Shown here: piece by piece, positions 33,709-42,431 of the stretch
Numbering within the stretch: the stretch's first letter is position 1
How the letters are laid out: every line of letters starts with the position of its first letter
DNA from: an uncultured Oscillospiraceae bacterium
Lineage (GTDB): Bacteria; Bacillota; Clostridia; Oscillospirales; Oscillospiraceae
Direction: 5' to 3'
DNA: 54,384 bases
Assembly: GCA_934589225.1 (NCBI GenBank)
Contig: CAKTNS010000014.1
Location: 1-54,384 of the forward strand
Program-made: the position numbers and the translations under genes
Notes under the pieces: model-generated
What the model was told of the DNA's origin: nothing
The model's input: only the letters and a program-made list of their open reading frames with translations
Database searches by the model: none

Positions 33709-33737
33709 TTGAAAAATGGAAATGGGAATGGTACTAT
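33709..33737 (+). promoter_or_regulatory. Promoter of the AGE-epimerase gene
   Basis: TTGAAA (33709-33714), 17-base spacer, TACTAT (33732-33737). Confidence 0.7.
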
Positions 33738-33843
33738 TAATTTGTAACATTTTGGAGCGGCCCGGCCTGGGCTCCTTTGGCAGTTTTTGACGAGAGCGGG
33801 GCTATTTGCGGCGGCTTCTATAAAACCATGGGAGGTTTTTGAA

Positions 33844-35046
33844 ATGGACAAAATTAAATTGCAGCAGGCCAAGGCCTGGACCGAGAAGGAACTGGCGGTC
33901 TGCGCGGATTTCTGGCTGAGAAACGGTATGGACCGGGAGCACGGCGGTGTTTACACCTGCCTGGACCGGTACGGCCGGGTCTACTCCACGGATAAGAGCG
34001 TTTGGATGCAGGGCCGCTGCGGCTGGATCTTCGCCTACCTGTGCCACGTATACGGGCCCAAGAAGGAATGGCTGGAGGCTTCCAAGAGCTGCCTGGACTT
34101 TATGGAGAAGTACTGCATCAATCCCGATGCCGACGGCAGAATGTACTTTACCGTCACCGCTGACGGCAAGCCCCTGCGTCAGCGCCGGTATTATTTCTCC
34201 GAGGCCTTCTATGCTATCGCCAACGCCGAGTATTACGGTGTCACCGGCGACAAGGAGTGCCTGGAGCGGGCAAAGAAAGCCTATAACATCTATTGGGACC
34301 TGTGGCACGGCGCCAAAGACCCCACGGGTCTTGGCCCCAAGACCGAGCCCCAGACCCGCAGCGGCCGGGCCTTCGGCCTGCCCATGATCTATCTGAACGT
34401 GACCTCCGTCATGCTGCGGGTAGACCCGGAGAACAAGGCTCTCTACGAAGAGCGGGCCCAGGGCTGCGTGGATGACATCTTCAAGTACCATGTCCACCCC
34501 GAGCTCCACTGCGTGCTGGAGAACGTGGGCGTAAACGGCGAAGCCAACCTGGACTACACCGACGGCCGCATCGTGAACCCCGGCCACGACATCGAGGGCG
34601 TGTGGTTCCTGCTGGAGCATGCCAAGCGCACCGGCAACAAGGAGCTGGTCGCCAAGGCCGAGGAGATCTTCAACTGGGCCATCAAGGCCGGTTGGGATGA
34701 GGAGTATCAGGGCCTTCTGTACTTTGTGGACTGCCTGGGCAATCCTCCCGAGGCCTACGAGCACGACATGAAGCTGTGGTGGCCCCATGACGAGATCCTG
34801 ATTTCCTCCCTGATGCTCTACCGGGATACCGGCAAGGAGGAGTACCTGGATTGGTACTTCCGCACCATGGACTACTGCAAGAAGTACTTCTCCGATAGCG
34901 ACGGCGGCGAGTGGTACGGCTACCTCCGCCGGGACGGCAAGCCCACGGAGCCTTCTACCAAGGGTTCCACCTTCAAGGGCCCCTTCCATCTGCCCAGAAT
35001 GCTCATTATGACCGACATGATGCTGAAGGAACTGCTGGAGCGTTAA
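33844..35046 (+). CDS. N-acylglucosamine 2-epimerase family protein (AGE)
   Basis: 400 residues, standard AGE size with an (alpha/alpha)6 barrel. Family landmarks are VWMQGRCGWIFAYL, YYFSEAFYAIANAEY, NPGHDIEGVWFLLEH and LWWPHDEILISSLML; the histidines of GHDIEG and WWPHDE correspond to the conserved active-site residues. The typical reaction interconverts GlcNAc and ManNAc, used in sialic acid breakdown, although mannose or cellobiose epimerisation occurs in the superfamily. ATG at 33844 follows GGGAGG by eight bases. The next gene is an RpiR/MurR-type regulator of amino-sugar genes, which supports an amino-sugar substrate. It has its own terminator, so the regulator may be transcribed by readthrough. 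Confidence 0.9.
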   Translation: MDKIKLQQAKAWTEKELAVCADFWLRNGMDREHGGVYTCLDRYGRVYSTDKSVWMQGRCGWIFAYLCHVYGPKKEWLEASKSCLDFMEKYCINPDADGRMYFTVTADGKPLRQRRYYFSEAFYAIANAEYYGVTGDKECLERAKKAYNIYWDLWHGAKDPTGLGPKTEPQTRSGRAFGLPMIYLNVTSVMLRVDPENKALYEERAQGCVDDIFKYHVHPELHCVLENVGVNGEANLDYTDGRIVNPGHDIEGVWFLLEHAKRTGNKELVAKAEEIFNWAIKAGWDEEYQGLLYFVDCLGNPPEAYEHDMKLWWPHDEILISSLMLYRDTGKEEYLDWYFRTMDYCKKYFSDSDGGEWYGYLRRDGKPTEPSTKGSTFKGPFHLPRMLIMTDMMLKELLER

Positions 35047-35055
35047 ATAAGTACT

Positions 35056-35089
35056 AATGCCGGGACCGTCCGTCGGCCCCGGCATTTTT
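35056..35089 (+). terminator. Terminator after the AGE gene
   Basis: AATGCCGGG (35056-35064) pairs with CCCGGCATT (35078-35086), ending in five T residues. Confidence 0.88.
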
Positions 35090-35105
35090 AACAGGAGATA
35101 GGAAG

Positions 35106-35969
35106 ATGGAAGAGAAGCAGCAAAGTGTGATTTTGAAGATCGGCAGCGATTATTATTCCCTGACCCCGGCGGAAAAGCGGCTGGCGGATTTTATTCTGGC
35201 CAACCAGGAGAAGGTGGTCCAGCTGTCCATTTCCGAATTGGCCCGGGCCAGTGCGGTGGCGGAGGCGACGGTGTCCCGGTTTTCCCGGCACATGGGCTAC
35301 AAAAGCTTTCCCCTTCTCAAGCTGGCGGTGGCCAATGCCACGGCCCAGGCCCGGCTGGGGGACACGCCCCTCAGCGGTCAGGTAGAGCCCCAGGATGATT
35401 TGCCCACCATGGCCCAGAAGCTCTACAGAGCCAATACCGAGGCCATGCTGCAAACCATGGAGGTGCTGGACCTGCATGTGGTGGCCCAGGTGGCAACCCT
35501 CTTTCAGCAGGCCAAGCAGATTCTGTGCATGGGCCAGGGAGGCTCCATGCTCATTGCCCGGGAGGCGGCCCATCTGTTTTCCACCGTCAGCAATAAGTTC
35601 CGACCGGTGGAGGACTCCCATATGCAGGCCATGGCGGCCTCCGTTATGGATGCCGGGGAAGTGATTTTCTTCTTCTCCTACTCCGGCTCCACCCGGGATG
35701 TGCTGGAGATCACCTCCATTGCCCAGGCCCGGGGGGCCAAGGTGGTTCTGGTGACCCGCTTCCCCAATTCCCCCGGGGCGCTGCTGGCGGACTTCGTCTT
35801 GCAGTGCGGGGCCAACGAAAGCCCCATGCAGTCCGGCTCCATTGCGGCCAGGGTGGCCCAGATGTATCTGTTGGACGTGCTGTTCTCCGAGTTCTCCCGC
35901 CGGGATTTGGACCGGGCCCGGGATTACCGCCGCCGCATTGCGGAGGCCCTGAAAAGCAAGCATACATAA
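35106..35969 (+). CDS. RpiR/MurR-family transcriptional regulator (HTH + SIS)
   Basis: 287 residues. The N-terminal HTH_6 domain (LTPAEKRLADFILANQEKV; ISELARASAVAEATVSRF) is followed by an SIS phosphosugar-binding domain (from about 130; ILCMGQGGSMLIAREAAHLF, FFFSYSGSTRDVLEI). Such proteins sense phosphorylated sugars or amino sugars and often control N-acetylmannosamine or N-acetylmuramic acid catabolism. The neighbour AGE gene suggests ManNAc-6-P or GlcNAc-6-P as effector; this is inference. Start ATG 35106 after CAGGAGATAGG. Converges on the DUF4349 gene with a shared terminator between. Confidence 0.92.
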   Translation: MEEKQQSVILKIGSDYYSLTPAEKRLADFILANQEKVVQLSISELARASAVAEATVSRFSRHMGYKSFPLLKLAVANATAQARLGDTPLSGQVEPQDDLPTMAQKLYRANTEAMLQTMEVLDLHVVAQVATLFQQAKQILCMGQGGSMLIAREAAHLFSTVSNKFRPVEDSHMQAMAASVMDAGEVIFFFSYSGSTRDVLEITSIAQARGAKVVLVTRFPNSPGALLADFVLQCGANESPMQSGSIAARVAQMYLLDVLFSEFSRRDLDRARDYRRRIAEALKSKHT

Positions 35970-35991
35970 TTTTTGCGGAATTTGCGCAAAA

Positions 35992-36035
35992 AACACCGTG
36001 GGAGCGGCCGAGGCTACCCCCACGGTGTTGTATTT
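35992..36035. terminator. Bidirectional terminator between RpiR gene and DUF4349 gene
   Basis: AACACCGTGGG (35992-36002) pairs with CCCACGGTGTT (36019-36029). There are T tracts on both outer sides, the stronger reading on the minus strand. Confidence 0.85.
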
Positions 36036-36041
36036 CGCTGC

Positions 36042-36953
36042 TTATTCCGGCTTGCTTTCCGGGTTGTTTTTCGGCTTTTTAGGTTCTTTCGGCCCCTTTT
36101 TCCTGCGGAGGCGGCGAATGAGGACCACCGCGGCCCAGATCAAAAGACCCAGCACCACCAGGTAGGGAAGGGAAATGATCAGGAACGACAGCACATCCAG
36201 AATCAGGTTCCAGACCCCGCGGATGCTGCCAACAAAGCCCTCGGTGATTTTCTCCCACCGGGTCTTTTCCGCCACAGGGGTGTACTCCTGGACTTCGGAC
36301 AGGCTCAGGGAAACGGTGGCGTAGTCCACCTGGTTGGAAAGGACCTTCAGCTGGGAGGTATAGCGCTCCAGATCGCCCCGGACCTCTGTCAGCCTGGACT
36401 CGATTTCCAACAGGTCTGCCATGGTTTCGGCCTGCTCCATCAGCTCTAAAAGACGGGTCTGCTCGGTTTTCAGGGCGGTGATCCGGCTTTCCGTGTCCAC
36501 GTATTGCAGGGTCACATCCTCGGTAGACCGGGAGGAGGAGACCACATTTCCCGCTTCCTCCACGGTGGCAATCAGCTCCGGGAGCTTGTCCGCGGGCACC
36601 CGAAGGGTCAGGCTGGCGTTGCGGTAGCGGCGGCCGGAATAGAGGCTGCCGTTATAAATGTACTGGTCTTCCACATAGCCCCCCAGAGCGGTGAGCCGGT
36701 CGGTGACGGTTTGCAGGGCGGGCTCCAACTCCTGGGCCTCGGCGTCAATGTCCATGCGGATAATGAATTTCCGGCCCTGGGGCAGGTTGTCCAGGGTATC
36801 TTCGGAACTGGTGGTTCCCAGAGTGTCTTCTCCGTAGCCGGAATCAAAGGCCCCGGCCCAGGTCTCGGCAACGGTGTCGGATTTCATGCTGCTGCTTCCG
36901 CAGCCGGTCAGCAGCAGGAGCAGGGCCAGCACCAGACAGATCCATTTTTTCAT
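36042..36953 (-). CDS. DUF4349-family lipoprotein
   Basis: 303 residues. A signal peptide with lipobox LLTGC (Cys about 18) is followed by a polar linker. The DUF4349 core follows: FIIRMDIDAEAQELEPALQ, GGYVEDQYIY, LTLRVPADKLPELI, VSSSRSTEDVTLQYVD, a long coiled-coil (LKTEQTRLLELMEQAETMADLL... region) and VDYATVSLSLSE. One membrane helix near 255-280 precedes a basic Lys/Pro-rich tail (KKGPKEPKKPKNN), so the protein would be tethered at both ends. Function unknown; envelope location inferred. Confidence 0.85.
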   Translation of the reverse strand: MKKWICLVLALLLLLTGCGSSSMKSDTVAETWAGAFDSGYGEDTLGTTSSEDTLDNLPQGRKFIIRMDIDAEAQELEPALQTVTDRLTALGGYVEDQYIYNGSLYSGRRYRNASLTLRVPADKLPELIATVEEAGNVVSSSRSTEDVTLQYVDTESRITALKTEQTRLLELMEQAETMADLLEIESRLTEVRGDLERYTSQLKVLSNQVDYATVSLSLSEVQEYTPVAEKTRWEKITEGFVGSIRGVWNLILDVLSFLIISLPYLVVLGLLIWAAVVLIRRLRRKKGPKEPKKPKNNPESKPE

Positions 36954-36983
36954 AAGGCATTCCTCCTTTTTTATTATAATTTC

Positions 36984-37012
36984 AGCATACCATGGGGAAA
37001 GCCGAATTGCAA
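36984..37012 (-). promoter_or_regulatory. Candidate promoter of the DUF4349 gene
   Basis: On the minus strand TTGCAA (37012-37007), 17-base spacer, then TATGCT (36989-36984) preceded by TGG. Confidence 0.4.
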
Positions 37013-37077
37013 GAGGAACACCGGGAAATTAAAGAAAACTTCAACTTCCGGTTTTGGTAAAATTCACGGAATTGTGC

Positions 37078-37106
37078 TTGCATTGCCCCCTGATTTTCGG
37101 TATAAT
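37078..37106 (+). promoter_or_regulatory. Promoter of the tdk-deoCDB-cdd operon
   Basis: TTGCAT (37078-37083), 17-base spacer, TATAAT (37101-37106). Confidence 0.8.
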
Positions 37107-37138
37107 GGGGGAACAGTAGGAGAGGGAGGAACCGCTCA

Positions 37139-37741
37139 ATGGCAAAACTATACTTTAAGTACGGGGCCATGGGGTCCAGCAAAACGGCCCAGGCACTGAT
37201 CACCAAATACAATTATGAGGAAAACGATTTGCGGGTGTGGCTCTTAAAGCCCAGCGCGGACCTGCGGGACGGGGTGCATATGCTCTCCAGCCGCATCGGC
37301 CTGTCGGCCCAGGCGGATGTGCTGCCGCCAGAAAAGGATGCCTATGGCTGGTTCTGCCGGGAGCACAAGGATTCCTGCGATGTCATTATTGTAGACGAGT
37401 GTCAGTTTTTAACGGTGGAGCAGATCGACCAGCTGCGGTCCATCGTGGACGATTACAATGTGCCCGTTATGTGCTTCGGTCTGCGGACGGATTTCCAGAC
37501 CCACCTGTTCCCCGGGTCTCTGCGGCTCATGGAGGTGGCGGATACCATTCAGGAAATCAAAACCATCTGCGACTGCGGGGCCAAGGCCACGGTCAACGCC
37601 CGAATCGACAGCCAGGGCCATATTGTGACCCAGGGTGCCCAGGTGTTCCTGGGGGGCAACGACAGCTATATCGCCATGTGCCACAAGTGCTATGTCCGGG
37701 GCATCCGGGAAAACAAGATCATCAAACTACACAATCACTAA
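37139..37741 (+). CDS. tdk: Thymidine kinase
   Basis: 200 residues, type II (TK1-like) thymidine kinase. P-loop variant YGAMGSSKT near the N-terminus, catalytic region VIIVDECQFLTVEQIDQL, CFGLRTDF, and the zinc cysteines CDCGAKA and CHKC with the ARIDSQG lasso. It phosphorylates imported thymidine to dTMP. ATG at 37139 after GGGAGGA. First gene of the nucleoside salvage run; deoC follows 17 bases later. Confidence 0.96.
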   Translation: MAKLYFKYGAMGSSKTAQALITKYNYEENDLRVWLLKPSADLRDGVHMLSSRIGLSAQADVLPPEKDAYGWFCREHKDSCDVIIVDECQFLTVEQIDQLRSIVDDYNVPVMCFGLRTDFQTHLFPGSLRLMEVADTIQEIKTICDCGAKATVNARIDSQGHIVTQGAQVFLGGNDSYIAMCHKCYVRGIRENKIIKLHNH

Positions 37742-37758
37742 AAAAGGAATGAGAAACC

Positions 37759-38427
37759 ATGGAACTGAAAGATATTCTGGCAAAATGTGACCACACCCTG
37801 CTGACGCAGACCGCTACCTGGGAGGAGATCAAGGGCATCTGCGACGACGGCATGAAGTATCATACCGCCTCCGTGTGCATCCCCGCCTCCTTTGTAAAGC
37901 AGGCCAAGGAATATGTGGGGGAGAAGCTGCCCATCTGCACGGTCATCGGCTTCCCCAACGGCTATGACACCACCGCCGCCAAGTGCTTTATGGCCTCCGA
38001 TGCCGTGGACAACGGGGCGGACGAGGTGGATATGGTCATCAACATCGGCTGGGCCAAGGAGGGCAAGTGGGAGGACATTACCCGGGAAATCGCCGCCATC
38101 AAGAACGCCTGCAAGGGCAAGCTCCTGAAAGTCATTATTGAAACCTGTCTTCTGACCGATGAAGAAAAAATCGCTCTATGCAAGTGCGTTTCCGACTCCG
38201 GGGCGGACTTTATCAAGACCTCTACCGGCTTCTCCAAGGCCGGTGCCACCTTCCATGATGTAGAACTCTTTGCGGCCCATGTGGCTCCCCATGTTCAGAT
38301 CAAGGCAGCCGGCGGCATTTCTAGCCTGGAAGATGCCGAAAGGTTTATTGAGCTGGGTGCCAGCCGCCTGGGCACCAGCCGCATCGTCAAAATCGCCAAG
38401 GGCCTGGAAAACGACGGGACCTACTAA
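37759..38427 (+). CDS. deoC: Deoxyribose-phosphate aldolase
   Basis: 222 residues, class I aldolase that splits 2-deoxyribose-5-phosphate to acetaldehyde and glyceraldehyde-3-phosphate. Landmarks: CDHTLL, the GADEVDMVINIG segment, KVIIETCLL and the Schiff-base lysine in DFIKTSTGFSKAGAT, then VQIKAAGGISS and ASRLGTSR. It receives the product of DeoB, encoded two genes downstream. Ribosome binding site AAGGAATGAG, spacing normal. Confidence 0.97.
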   Translation: MELKDILAKCDHTLLTQTATWEEIKGICDDGMKYHTASVCIPASFVKQAKEYVGEKLPICTVIGFPNGYDTTAAKCFMASDAVDNGADEVDMVINIGWAKEGKWEDITREIAAIKNACKGKLLKVIIETCLLTDEEKIALCKCVSDSGADFIKTSTGFSKAGATFHDVELFAAHVAPHVQIKAAGGISSLEDAERFIELGASRLGTSRIVKIAKGLENDGTY

Positions 38428-38444
38428 GAAAAGGAGTGTTTGAT

Positions 38445-39197
38445 ATGGCAGAATTTGCGGTAACCCCTCACATCCGTGTGGAAAACCCCATTGGCTTCGG
38501 CAAAACCGTGCTGATGCCCGGTGATCCTCTGCGGGCAAAGTTCATTGCGGAAAACTTTCTGGAAAACCCGGTGCTGGTCAATAATGTCCGGGGTGTCAAT
38601 GGCTATACCGGCTTTTACAAGGGCGTGAAGGTCTCCGTCATGGCCTCCGGCATGGGTATGCCCGCCATCGGCATTTACTCCCACGAGCTGTTTAATTTCT
38701 TCGGCGTGGAAAACATCATCCGGGTAGGCTCTGCCGGTTCCATTCAGGAGCATATTCACCTGTACGACCTGGTTATTGCTCAGGGAGCCTGCACCGATTC
38801 CAATTTCGCCGCCCAGTTCCATCTGCCCGGCACCTTTGCCCCCATTGCCAGCTTTGAGCTGGTCAGCGAGGCGGTGAAGGCCGCAAAGGAAAACGGGGCC
38901 ACCTACCATGTGGGCAACGTCAATTCCTCCGATGTGTTCTACGGGGACCATGTGGGGGTTCCCGAGGGCCTGGACAGTGTCTACGGCCTGAAAAAGATGG
39001 GGGTCATGGCCCTGGAAATGGAGGCCGCCGCCCTGTATATGAATGCCGCCCGGTACGGCAAGCGGGGCCTGTGCATCTGCACCATCTCTGACCATGTGAT
39101 CACCGGTGAGGAGACCAGCGCCGAGGAACGGCAGAATTCCTTTACCACCATGATGAAGGTGGCCCTGGATGTGGCCGTTGCCATGGACAGCAAATAA
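38445..39197 (+). CDS. deoD: Purine-nucleoside phosphorylase, DeoD (hexameric) type
   Basis: 250 residues. Signature segments are VLMPGDPLRAKFIAE, NVRGVNGYTGFYKG, ASGMGMPAIGIYSHEL, RVGSAGSIQ, and EMEAAALYMNAA with the catalytic Asp in TISDHVITGE. This is the NP-I family, hexameric DeoD branch rather than the trimeric PunA branch. It releases (deoxy)ribose-1-phosphate, the substrate of DeoB. ATG at 38445 lies nine bases after AAGGAG. Confidence 0.96.
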   Translation: MAEFAVTPHIRVENPIGFGKTVLMPGDPLRAKFIAENFLENPVLVNNVRGVNGYTGFYKGVKVSVMASGMGMPAIGIYSHELFNFFGVENIIRVGSAGSIQEHIHLYDLVIAQGACTDSNFAAQFHLPGTFAPIASFELVSEAVKAAKENGATYHVGNVNSSDVFYGDHVGVPEGLDSVYGLKKMGVMALEMEAAALYMNAARYGKRGLCICTISDHVITGEETSAEERQNSFTTMMKVALDVAVAMDSK

Positions 39198-39210
39198 GGA
39201 AGAAAACACT

Positions 39211-40380
39211 ATGAAACGTATTTTTCTGATCGTACTGGATTCCTTCGGCATCGGGGCCATGCCGGACAGCCGGGCCTTTGGGGACGTAAACGTCAATACC
39301 CTGGGCTCCTGCGCCGCTTCTCCCAAGCTCCATATTCCCAATATGGTGGCCGCCGGCCTGGGGAATATTGACGGGGTGGAGTGCCTTCCCAAGACGGAGA
39401 ACCCCACCGGGGCCTATGCCCGGCTGACGGAGACCTCCATGGGCAAGGATACCACCATCGGCCATTGGGAAATCGCCGGTGTGGTCTCGCCCCAGCCCCT
39501 GCCCACCTATCCCCAGGGATTTCCTCAGGAAGTGCTGGATGCCTTTCAGCAGGCCACCGGCCGGGGCTGGCTGTGCAACAAGCCCTATTCCGGCACCGAT
39601 GTGATCCGGGATTACGGCCAGGAGCAGCTGGATACCGGCAAGTGGATCGTCTATACCTCTGCCGACTCTGTGTTCCAGGTGGCGGCCCATGAGGAGCTGA
39701 TCCCCCTGGAAGAACTCTATGATGCCTGCCACAAGGCCCGGGAAATCCTCCGGGGCCCCCACGGCGTGGGCCGGGTCATCGCCCGCCCCTATGTGGGCAA
39801 TGCCAAAGAGGGCTTCCGCCGTACCGCCAACCGCCACGACTATTCCTTAGAGCCGCCCCACAAGACCATGCTGGATGCCATCAAGGCTGCGGGGCTAGAC
39901 AGCATCGCCGTGGGCAAGATCCACGATATTTTCGCGGGACAGGGGGATACAGAGTTCGTTTACAACAAGTCCAATGCCGACGGCATGGCCCATACGGACC
40001 ACTACGCCGCCCAGGATTTCCACGGCCTTTGCTTTGTGAACCTGGTGGATTTTGACATGCAGTTCGGCCACCGCCGGGATGTAGACGGCTACGCCAACGC
40101 CCTGACGGAGTTTGACAATTGGCTGGGGCACTTTGTAAAGACCCTGGGCCAGGAGGACCTGGTGCTGATCACCGCCGACCACGGCTGTGACCCGGCCTAT
40201 ACCGCCACCACGGACCACACCCGGGAGTATGTGCCGCTGCTTGCGCTGGGCAGTCAGGTGCGGCCCGGCTCTCTGGGTACCCGGGCCTCCTTTGCGGATA
40301 TTGCCGCCACGGTGACGGAGCTGCTGGGTGTCCCCTATGAGACCACCGGCAAGAGCTTTGCCAAGGAGCTGCTGCGATGA
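39211..40380 (+). CDS. deoB: Phosphopentomutase
   Basis: 389 residues, alkaline-phosphatase superfamily. The metal-binding N-terminus is FLIVLDSFGIGAMPDS, followed by the phosphorylated threonine region TSMGKDTTIGHWEI, VNLVDFDMQFGHRRD and LITADHGCDPAYTATTDHTRE. It interconverts (deoxy)ribose-1-phosphate and -5-phosphate and so links DeoD to DeoC. ATG at 39211 after AAGGAAG; earlier in-frame codons lie inside deoD. It ends overlapping cdd by four bases. Confidence 0.97.
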   Translation: MKRIFLIVLDSFGIGAMPDSRAFGDVNVNTLGSCAASPKLHIPNMVAAGLGNIDGVECLPKTENPTGAYARLTETSMGKDTTIGHWEIAGVVSPQPLPTYPQGFPQEVLDAFQQATGRGWLCNKPYSGTDVIRDYGQEQLDTGKWIVYTSADSVFQVAAHEELIPLEELYDACHKAREILRGPHGVGRVIARPYVGNAKEGFRRTANRHDYSLEPPHKTMLDAIKAAGLDSIAVGKIHDIFAGQGDTEFVYNKSNADGMAHTDHYAAQDFHGLCFVNLVDFDMQFGHRRDVDGYANALTEFDNWLGHFVKTLGQEDLVLITADHGCDPAYTATTDHTREYVPLLALGSQVRPGSLGTRASFADIAATVTELLGVPYETTGKSFAKELLR

Positions 40381-40790
40381 CCGGCCCCAAGGAACTGGCC
40401 GCCCTGGCGGTGGAGGCCATGGGCAGGGCCTATGCCCCTTATTCCGGCTATCAGGTGGGAGCCGCCCTGCTGTGCGCCGACGGCACGGTGTATCAGGGCT
40501 GCAATATTGAAAACGCCTCCTTTTCCCCCACGGTCTGCGCCGAGCGCACCGCCTTTTTTAAGGCGGTTTACGACGGAAAGCGGGATTTTGTGGCCATTGC
40601 CGTCTGCGGCGGCAAGAACGGCGTCATGACCGGTTCCTTCCCACCCTGCGGCGTTTGCCGCCAGGTCATGCGGGAATTCTGCGAGGACGACTTCCTTATC
40701 TACCTGGTAGAGCCGGAGGGCCGCTGGGAAACCACCACCCTGGCAGAGCTGCTGCCCCGGAGTTTCAGTGCCAAAAAGCACATGGGTTAG
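40377..40790 (+). CDS. cdd: Cytidine deaminase
   Basis: 137 residues, homotetrameric small type. Active-site motifs are NIENASFSPTVCAERTAFF (Cys-Ala-Glu) and PPCGVCRQVMREF, together giving the zinc ligands. It converts cytidine and deoxycytidine to uridine forms. The start overlaps the deoB stop (ATGA). Last gene of the salvage run; no canonical terminator follows, but the 165-bp palindrome at 40821 would fold in the transcript. Confidence 0.96.
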   Translation: MTGPKELAALAVEAMGRAYAPYSGYQVGAALLCADGTVYQGCNIENASFSPTVCAERTAFFKAVYDGKRDFVAIAVCGGKNGVMTGSFPPCGVCRQVMREFCEDDFLIYLVEPEGRWETTTLAELLPRSFSAKKHMG

Positions 40791-40820
40791 GGCAACTACA
40801 GCAAAATGCCGAAACTGTTT

Positions 40821-40985
40821 AGGGAAACTCTGAATAAATCGTCTGCGACTGAGCGGCGAATCTTTTGCCCCTAGACTGCGTTTCTAAAAGTGGGAAATAC
40901 ACAAAGTATTCCTCCACTTTTAGAATCTTGCCTGGAGCCAAAATCTTTCGCCGTCAGTTCTTGCCGATTTAATCAGAGCTTCCCT
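40821..40985. repeat. 165-bp near-perfect palindrome (fold-back element)
   Basis: The left arm 40821-40900 (AGGGAAACTCTGAATAAATC...) and right arm 40906-40985 (...GATTTAATCAGAGCTTCCCT) are imperfect 80-base inverted repeats around a five-base loop. Well-conserved blocks are the outer 20 bases and the inner TTCTAAAAGTGG. A MITE-like element; no protein is encoded. Confidence 0.85.
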
Positions 40986-41083
40986 GGGATTTCTTTAGAT
41001 TTCCTGTTGCTTTTTTTGCCAAAATATGAGACAATGTTAGACGGTAGGAATACCACTATAATTTTCATGGAGGAATGAAAAGT

Positions 41084-42325
41084 ATGAAGAAGATGCTTTC
41101 TTTGCTGCTGGCTCTGGTCATGGTTCTGTCCCTGGCTGCCTGCGGCGCATCCGACACCCCCGCAACGGAGGCTCCCAAGGCTGATGCCAAGACCGATGCC
41201 CCCGCAACCGAGGCCCCCAAGGCTGAGGAACCCAAGACCGAGTACAAGGTGGCCATGATCACCGACTACGGTGACATCACCGACCAGTCCTTCAACCAGA
41301 CTACCTGGGAAGCCGTCGTTGCTTTCGGTAAGGACAATGGCGTGGAGACCAAGTACTACAAGCCCACCACCAACGATACCGCCGGCCGTGTGGCTTCCAC
41401 CGAGCTGGCCATTGCCGAGGGCTACAATGTCATCGTCATGCCCGGTTATGCTTTCGGCGGCACCATCGCCGAGATTTCCGGTGACTACCCCGACGTGAAG
41501 TTCATCGCTCTGGACGTTTCCGCCGGTGACCTGCTGGAAGGCGGCGTTGCGCTGAAGGGCGAGAGCTATGACTACAACCCCGACAACTGGACTCTGACCG
41601 ACTATGTCTACATGGACAATGTCTACTGCGCCATCTACCAGGAAGAGCTCTCCGGCTACATGGCCGGTTACGCCGCTGTGAAGCTGGGCTACACCAAGCT
41701 GGGCTTCCTGGGCGGCATGGCTGTTCCCGCCGTTGTCCGCTTCGGCTACGGCTATGTCCAGGGTGTTGATGCCGCTGCCAAGGAGCTGGGCATCAATGTG
41801 GACATGAAGTACGCTTACGGCAACCAGTTCTTCGGCGATGCCGACATCACCGCTGTGATGGACACCTGGTATGCTGACGGCACCGAGATCGTCTTCGCCT
41901 GCGGCGGCGGCATCTGGGCTTCCGCTGCGGAAGCTGCCAAGAAGACCGGCGGCAAGGTCATCGGTGTTGACACCGACCAGTCTCCTGTTATCGACGGCCA
42001 GTACGGCGAGGGCATCACCGTCACCTCCGCCATGAAGGGCCTGTACCCCACCACCGTTGACACCCTGACCGATGTGGTCATCAACGGCAAGTGGGCCGAC
42101 TACGCCGGTAAGGTTGACACCCTGGGCCTGGTCTCCGCCGACCCCGCCGCCAACTACGTCCAGCTGGCCAGCACCACCCACTTTGAGGACGGCAAGTTCT
42201 CCGAAGAGGACTACGCGAACCTGGTAAAGGACATGTTCGAGGGCAAGGTCACCGTGTCCAACGACATCACCGCTGAACCCGCCACCACCAACGTCACCGT
42301 TGCATGGCTGGGCAACCTGAAGTAA
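41084..42325 (+). CDS. BMP-family nucleoside-binding lipoprotein (ABC substrate-binding)
   Basis: 413 residues. Signal peptide with lipobox LSLAACG, then a flexible Ala/Pro/Lys/Thr/Glu linker with two APATEAPKA-like repeats, then a BMP/PnrA domain starting YKVAMITDYGDITDQSFNQ; GFLGGMAVPAVVRFGYGY and IGVDTDQSPV are also typical. BMP proteins (TmpC/PnrA, BmpA) bind purine nucleosides outside the membrane. ATG at 41084 is chosen, 10 bases from GGAGG; the ATG at 41075 is too close. The ABC ATPase and permeases follow, and the salvage enzymes precede. A terminator separates it from the ATPase gene, so it is probably made in excess. Confidence 0.93.
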   Translation: MKKMLSLLLALVMVLSLAACGASDTPATEAPKADAKTDAPATEAPKAEEPKTEYKVAMITDYGDITDQSFNQTTWEAVVAFGKDNGVETKYYKPTTNDTAGRVASTELAIAEGYNVIVMPGYAFGGTIAEISGDYPDVKFIALDVSAGDLLEGGVALKGESYDYNPDNWTLTDYVYMDNVYCAIYQEELSGYMAGYAAVKLGYTKLGFLGGMAVPAVVRFGYGYVQGVDAAAKELGINVDMKYAYGNQFFGDADITAVMDTWYADGTEIVFACGGGIWASAAEAAKKTGGKVIGVDTDQSPVIDGQYGEGITVTSAMKGLYPTTVDTLTDVVINGKWADYAGKVDTLGLVSADPAANYVQLASTTHFEDGKFSEEDYANLVKDMFEGKVTVSNDITAEPATTNVTVAWLGNLK

Positions 42326-42339
42326 TAAAATACCCCACC

Positions 42340-42367
42340 AAAGGACGGGCTTCGGCCCGTCCTTTTT
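42340..42367 (+). terminator. Terminator after the binding-protein gene
   Basis: AAAGGACGGGC (42340-42350), loop TTCG, GCCCGTCCTTTTT. Strong, full-length stem. Confidence 0.93.
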
Positions 42368-42402
42368 CGTTGAAAATAATTGCAATTTTGACAGAATTCT
42401 AT

Positions 42403-42431
42403 TTGAAATTTCTGTGACTATTGTGTATAAT
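42403..42431 (+). promoter_or_regulatory. Promoter of the nucleoside ABC ATPase/permease genes
   Basis: TTGAAA (42403-42408), 17-base spacer, TATAAT (42426-42431). Confidence 0.85.

Noticed and set aside
41037..41062. A promoter directly before the BMP lipoprotein gene (TATAAT at 41057).
   Set aside because: The nearest minus 35 candidate (TTAGAC at 41037) is only 14 bases away, and a start there would put the ribosome binding site at the very 5' end. Not convincing enough to annotate.
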